Origin: Planctomycetota bacterium
GTDB lineage: Bacteria; Planctomycetota; Phycisphaerae; WQYP01
Reading direction: 5' to 3'
DNA: 9,424 bases
NCBI GenBank assembly: GCA_021818565.1
Contig: JAKATV010000304.1
Coordinates: 1 to 9,424 of the forward strand
The stretch's first letter is position 1. Each line of letters opens with the position of its first letter. A program made the translations under genes and the position numbers. The notes under the pieces were generated by a model. That model was not told the origin of the DNA and made no database searches. It saw only the letters and a program-made list of their open reading frames with translations. Below, one piece after another: positions 6,782-9,424 of the stretch.

Positions 6782-7595
6782 GCGGCACCTCCTGTATCTT
6801 ACGGCCAAGAAGCTCAGCCTTGTAGCTGCATTGATCAGACGGGTTTACGAACGGCCCATCCAGACGGCCATCAATAAATTGTCGCACCAGCGGGTCAGCG
6901 GTCGTGCGAAAGTATTCCACCGAACCCACGGCGGCAAATTTTCCATCGAATAACAAAGCCAAACGATCGGCAAGCTTAAACGCGGATTGCATATCGTGGG
7001 TAACCACAACGCTGGTAGTGCCCATTTTGTCTTTTAGATTCATAATTAATTCATCAATTTGCGCCGTGCTGATGGGATCCAGGCCGGCGGTAGGTTCATC
7101 ATAAAACAAAATCCGCGGCTGCATCATCAAAGCCCTGGCCAGACCGCCTCGTTTTTTCATACCGCCGGAGAGTTCCGCAGGCAGTTTATCAATATGCTCG
7201 CGCAGACCCACGAGTTGCAGATAAATTTGCACCATAAGATCAATCGTCTGATCGTCGAGATCCGTGTGCTCCCGCACGGGCAACGCGAGATTTTCCCGCA
7301 ACGTCATGGAGTTAAATAACGCCCCGGTCTGAAACAGCACCCCCACAGACTTCCTCCAGGAATCCAACTCGCGGCGGTCCATATCATCCAGGGATCGCCC
7401 GCGAATCAATACTTGGCCGGAATCAATTTTGATATGCCCCATCAGCACCCGCAAAAGCGTGGATTTCCCAGAGCCTGAGCCACCCATGATCACCAGCGTT
7501 TCTCCGGGAAATATATCCAGTTGGAGATCGCGGTAAATCATCCGGTCACCGAAGTGTTTGTTGATGCCCCGAAGTTGAATTAATGGTTCCGGCAT
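6762..7595 (-). CDS. mlaF: MlaF-type ABC transporter ATPase
   Basis: This cytoplasmic ATP-binding subunit powers the MCE lipid transporter together with the MlaE permease. The 277-residue product has all the ATPase motifs: Walker A GGSGSGKST (38-46), Q-loop Q89 in LFQTGALFNSMTLREN, signature LSGGMKKR (142-149), Walker B ILFYDEPTAGLDP (162-174) with E167, and switch histidine H200 in VVTHD. The SMTLRENLALP and LSGGMKKR blocks are typical of the MlaF/Mkl branch. Directly after the signature the family's usual V-A or V-G pair reads G-G (150-151), a small departure. It starts at ATG 7595, which shares one base with the permease stop (TAATG). Its own ribosome site is weak, so coupled translation is likely. 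Confidence 0.95.
   Translation of the reverse strand: MPEPLIQLRGINKHFGDRMIYRDLQLDIFPGETLVIMGGSGSGKSTLLRVLMGHIKIDSGQVLIRGRSLDDMDRRELDSWRKSVGVLFQTGALFNSMTLRENLALPVREHTDLDDQTIDLMVQIYLQLVGLREHIDKLPAELSGGMKKRGGLARALMMQPRILFYDEPTAGLDPISTAQIDELIMNLKDKMGTTSVVVTHDMQSAFKLADRLALLFDGKFAAVGSVEYFRTTADPLVRQFIDGRLDGPFVNPSDQCSYKAELLGRKIQEVPHGKKTT
6787..6793 (-). promoter_or_regulatory. Strong ribosome-binding site of the MCE gene
   Basis: Read on the minus strand, AGGAGGT lies 5 nt before the ATG at 6781, inside the 3' end of the ATPase gene. It fixes the start of the MCE protein and suggests strong translation of this last cistron. Confidence 0.75.
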
Positions 7596-8365
7596 TACAC
7601 GCCCAGATAAAAGAAAACAGAAGTGAAAATCAGATCCACCAGGATCAACGCTACAATCGTAAAGACGACGGTTTTGCTGGTATTCAAACCCACGCCCTCG
7701 GCCCCGCCGCGAACTTTTAATCCCATAAAACAGGCAATCGCGGTGATCAGCACACCAAACACGCCCGCTTTAATCAGCCCGGTAACAAAATCACCGACTT
7801 TCAGAATCGCTAATGCGTGATGGGTGTATTGCATGGAACCGAGATGCAACAGCAGCGCCGACGCCACAAGACCGCCGAACATCGCTGCCAAATCTCCCAC
7901 CACCGTCAGGCACACCATCATCAACAGGCCCGCAAGCACGCGCGGCACGACCAGGAAACGGATGGGGTCAATGGCCAAGGCCTCCATCGCTTCAATTTCC
8001 TCCCCCACGACCATGGTGCCAATTTCCGCCGCGATCGCCGCCCCGCCGAACCCGGTCATGACCACCGCTGAAACCAGAGGCCCCATTTCCCGGAAAGTCG
8101 CCAGGGCAACTACATCCGCGGTCGGGGGGACGATGCCGAATTGGGCTAATTCCGGAGCAATTTGCATGGCCAGAATGGCCCCAATGCAGAACATCACCAG
8201 AGCAACAATGGGAATGCTTTCCACACCAATGCGATTCATTTGTATCCATAAATTGCGCCAGGCCAGATGCCTGCCGCGCCCGCTGGATAGCGCGGGACCG
8301 ATAGCCCGAAGTGTATCCAGCAGCAGATAGAAAAAATCACCGAAGAATTCAATCGCTGCGTGCAT
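7595..8365 (-). CDS. mlaE: MlaE-type ABC transporter permease
   Basis: This is the integral membrane permease of the MCE lipid transporter (MlaE/YrbE family, about 260 aa; here 256). Hydrophobic segments lie at about 45-70, 92-112, 138-172, 192-215 and 232-255. The family hallmark is complete: FREMGPLVSAVVMTGFGGAAIAAEIGTM, then GEEIEAMEALAIDPIRFLVVPRVLA (about 91-145). The Arg often found after TG in this block is Phe here (TGFGGAA), a minor variation that also seems to occur in relatives. ATG 8365 is chosen because GGAGGT lies 4 nt upstream and the resulting length fits the family. The longer frame, to 8437, would add 24 residues that overlap the STAS gene deeply. It overlaps the STAS gene by 17 bp and the ATPase gene by 1 bp. 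Confidence 0.95.
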   Translation of the reverse strand: MHAAIEFFGDFFYLLLDTLRAIGPALSSGRGRHLAWRNLWIQMNRIGVESIPIVALVMFCIGAILAMQIAPELAQFGIVPPTADVVALATFREMGPLVSAVVMTGFGGAAIAAEIGTMVVGEEIEAMEALAIDPIRFLVVPRVLAGLLMMVCLTVVGDLAAMFGGLVASALLLHLGSMQYTHHALAILKVGDFVTGLIKAGVFGVLITAIACFMGLKVRGGAEGVGLNTSKTVVFTIVALILVDLIFTSVFFYLGV

Positions 8366-8822
8366 CAGCACCTCCGAATGTCTGACCGGATGATTTTTGC
8401 CGCGGGGGACAATGCGGGCAGCACAGGGGAACGGCACAGGACGATCCAGCTAAAAGTTCAGCCGCTTGGTCGGCAGGCATATCATCGACCATGATGACCA
8501 TATCATCGAGATGACCAATTTCAATGACCCCGCGCACTTCCTTATGAAGATGTGCCAGATAAAGTTGTGCCTCAGGAGGAAGGTGGCGAAGAATTTCCAC
8601 CAAAATCGCCAAACCAGCTCCGCCGAAGCGATTCAATTGCTCAAGCTCAAAAATCAGTTTTTTGGGTTTAAGTTGATCCACGATCGCCAGTAGCTCTGTA
8701 CGCAACAGCGGAATTAGATCAAAGGTCATACCCGCATTAAGGCGGTAAAAAACGCGACCCGCACCAAGATTCTCAACAGTTCCCAAGGCGGGACGTGGAA
8801 TAGCCTTTTTGCGAAATATCAT
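8349..8822 (-). CDS. MlaB-like STAS-domain protein
   Basis: This is a 157-residue cytoplasmic protein. Its STAS fold spans about 15-117, with the motif LIFELEQLNRFGGAGLAILVEILRHLPP (56-83) and a second conserved block, GVIEIGHLDDMVIMVDD (98-114), that resembles STAS C-termini. In Mla systems the STAS partner (MlaB) binds the ATPase MlaF and stabilises the complex; operon position supports that role here. The DSSG or DTAG motif that carries the Ser/Thr in STAS proteins reads GGAG (67-70), so phosphorylation at that site is not possible. The tail (about 129-157) carries four close cysteines (C129, C134, C135, C138). The start is ATG 8822 with GGGAGG 6 nt upstream, and its ATGA overlaps the lipoprotein stop. 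STAS membership is clear; the MlaB-like role is inferred. Confidence 0.82.
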   Translation of the reverse strand: MIFRKKAIPRPALGTVENLGAGRVFYRLNAGMTFDLIPLLRTELLAIVDQLKPKKLIFELEQLNRFGGAGLAILVEILRHLPPEAQLYLAHLHKEVRGVIEIGHLDDMVIMVDDMPADQAAELLAGSSCAVPLCCPHCPPRQKSSGQTFGGADARSD

Positions 8823-9223
8823 GACGCGCCTCCCGATATCGCGGGAACAGGGGCCGCATGCCCGAGTTTGGGTGCAGGCAAGTGAAACCCCCTGCCCCGC
8901 TGCGTGGCAAACCACCTTTTCCACCGCGCCGTGGCCGCGTTGCGGCGCGATTTAGAGGCATAGTATATAAACCCAAATCGATGGCCCGTGATTTTATGAA
9001 GAGCGTAAATCGCATAAAAGCGAATGGCTGAATCCTGGCTGGATAAGGCTTTTATCAGCGTGGGAATTGCTTTTTTATCATCCTGTTGGGCCGCCAATTT
9101 CATCGCCGGAATCTTCAAAGCCGGATCATCACTGGCTAAGTCGGGCCGGCCCAATGAAAATAGTCCGCAACCCGTCAGCAGCAGCAGAGCCGCGACCAGA
9201 ACTGTATATTGAGTAACCCGCAT
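8819..9223 (-). CDS. Small HEAT-repeat lipoprotein, first gene of the MCE transporter operon
   Basis: The start MRVTQYTVLVAALLLLTGC is a textbook lipoprotein signal with lipobox LTGC; C19 would be lipidated and the mature protein exported. The mature part (about 115 aa) has a HEAT-like helical pair at about 36-82 (IPTLIKALSSQDSAIRFYAIYALHKITG), followed by a basic segment ending in ARWKRWF (99-105). That pattern is familiar from short planctomycete HEAT proteins. The stop overlaps the STAS start by 4 bp (ATGA), so translation is coupled. ATG 9223 is chosen because it gives a standard signal peptide; its ribosome site is weak, and the frame stays open upstream to the window edge. Function is unknown. 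As a lipid-anchored protein coupled to an MCE system it may act as an accessory or docking subunit (inference). Confidence 0.8.
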   Translation of the reverse strand: MRVTQYTVLVAALLLLTGCGLFSLGRPDLASDDPALKIPAMKLAAQQDDKKAIPTLIKALSSQDSAIRFYAIYALHKITGHRFGFIYYASKSRRNAATARWKRWFATQRGRGFHLPAPKLGHAAPVPAISGGAS

Positions 9224-9424
9224 TGCCCTGTTCCAAGCAAACACTACAGCGCGTATCGATCTACCAACGCCAATCATAACCGGATTTTGGTGTTGGCAGG
9301 AATTTATGAAGGGTGCGTGACAGTTTACGCGGCTCTGCACCGTCCGACAGATGAACGGCTGGCCCAGTAACGGTCCCAGCGTTGATCTTGGCTCATCCAC
9401 ATAGCCCGCAGGGCCAAGATGGCT
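9224..9424 (-). other. Upstream region of the MCE operon
   Basis: No strong promoter is recognisable on the minus strand. A possible hairpin near the edge consists of ATCTTGGC (9385-9392) and GCCAAGAT (9413-9420), and an overlapping GCCC-GCA-GGGC (9404-9414) competes with it. One minus-strand frame is open from the right edge to a TAA at 9325-9327, giving a tail rich in Trp, Arg and Ser that includes RAMWMSQDQRWDRYW. It might be the last 32 residues of an upstream gene, but it is too short to support. Confidence 0.35.

Noticed and set aside
7824..8330. 168-codon plus-strand frame opposite the permease gene
   Set aside because: It is a shadow of the high-confidence mlaE frame; the composition rich in Thr, Ala, Pro and Arg is typical of antisense reading.
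9224..9400. N-terminal extension of the HEAT lipoprotein to an ATG at 9400
   Set aside because: It would bury the perfect lipoprotein signal peptide 59 residues inside the protein; the added residues look non-coding.

Overview
The window carries three groups of genes and most resembles a member of the Planctomycetota, possibly class Phycisphaerae. This placement is an inference. It rests on the large DUF4175-like membrane protein with its Gly-rich GGATGGGK-type linker, on a small HEAT-repeat lipoprotein ending in an RW..W motif, and on an MCE lipid-transport operon that starts with that lipoprotein. GC content is moderate, and codon use looks uniform across the window.

Left block (1-2990, + strand): the 3' part of one very long gene for a membrane-anchored protein with a beta-rich extracytoplasmic region and a long coiled coil. 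Its reading frame is open to the left edge, so its N-terminus is probably outside the window. It is followed by about 450 bp without a convincing gene (2991-3446). That stretch holds a small terminator-like hairpin, a 172-bp inverted-repeat element with perfect 10-bp outer and 19-bp inner arms, and a candidate promoter.

Middle block (3447-5512, + strand): kduI (5-dehydro-4-deoxy-D-glucuronate isomerase) followed by a secreted GH88/GH105-type unsaturated glucuronyl hydrolase. Together they fit breakdown of lyase-generated unsaturated uronides from pectin, rhamnogalacturonan or a similar polymer. The hydrolase would release the unsaturated uronic acid, which rearranges to 5-keto-4-deoxyuronate, the substrate of KduI. 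The 77-bp gap between them contains two overlapping, mutually exclusive hairpins. No lyase, kduD, transporter or regulator is present.

Right block (5603-9223, - strand): a tightly overlapping five-gene operon read right to left: HEAT-repeat lipoprotein, MlaB-like STAS protein, MlaE-type permease, MlaF-type ATPase, MlaD-type MCE protein. The overlaps are 4, 17, 1 and 20 bp, which indicates translational coupling. The last four genes encode a complete inner-membrane MCE lipid ABC transporter. The lipoprotein is a candidate accessory subunit; there is no MlaC or MlaA in the window. The operon converges on the uronate genes across a 90-bp gap with a weak hairpin. The last 200 bp (9224-9424) are the operon's upstream region, and no strong promoter is visible there.

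The most interesting points are the HEAT lipoprotein built into the Mla-like operon, the inverted-repeat element upstream of kduI, the switching hairpins between kduI and the hydrolase, and the apparent loss of one conserved active-site Asp in the hydrolase.
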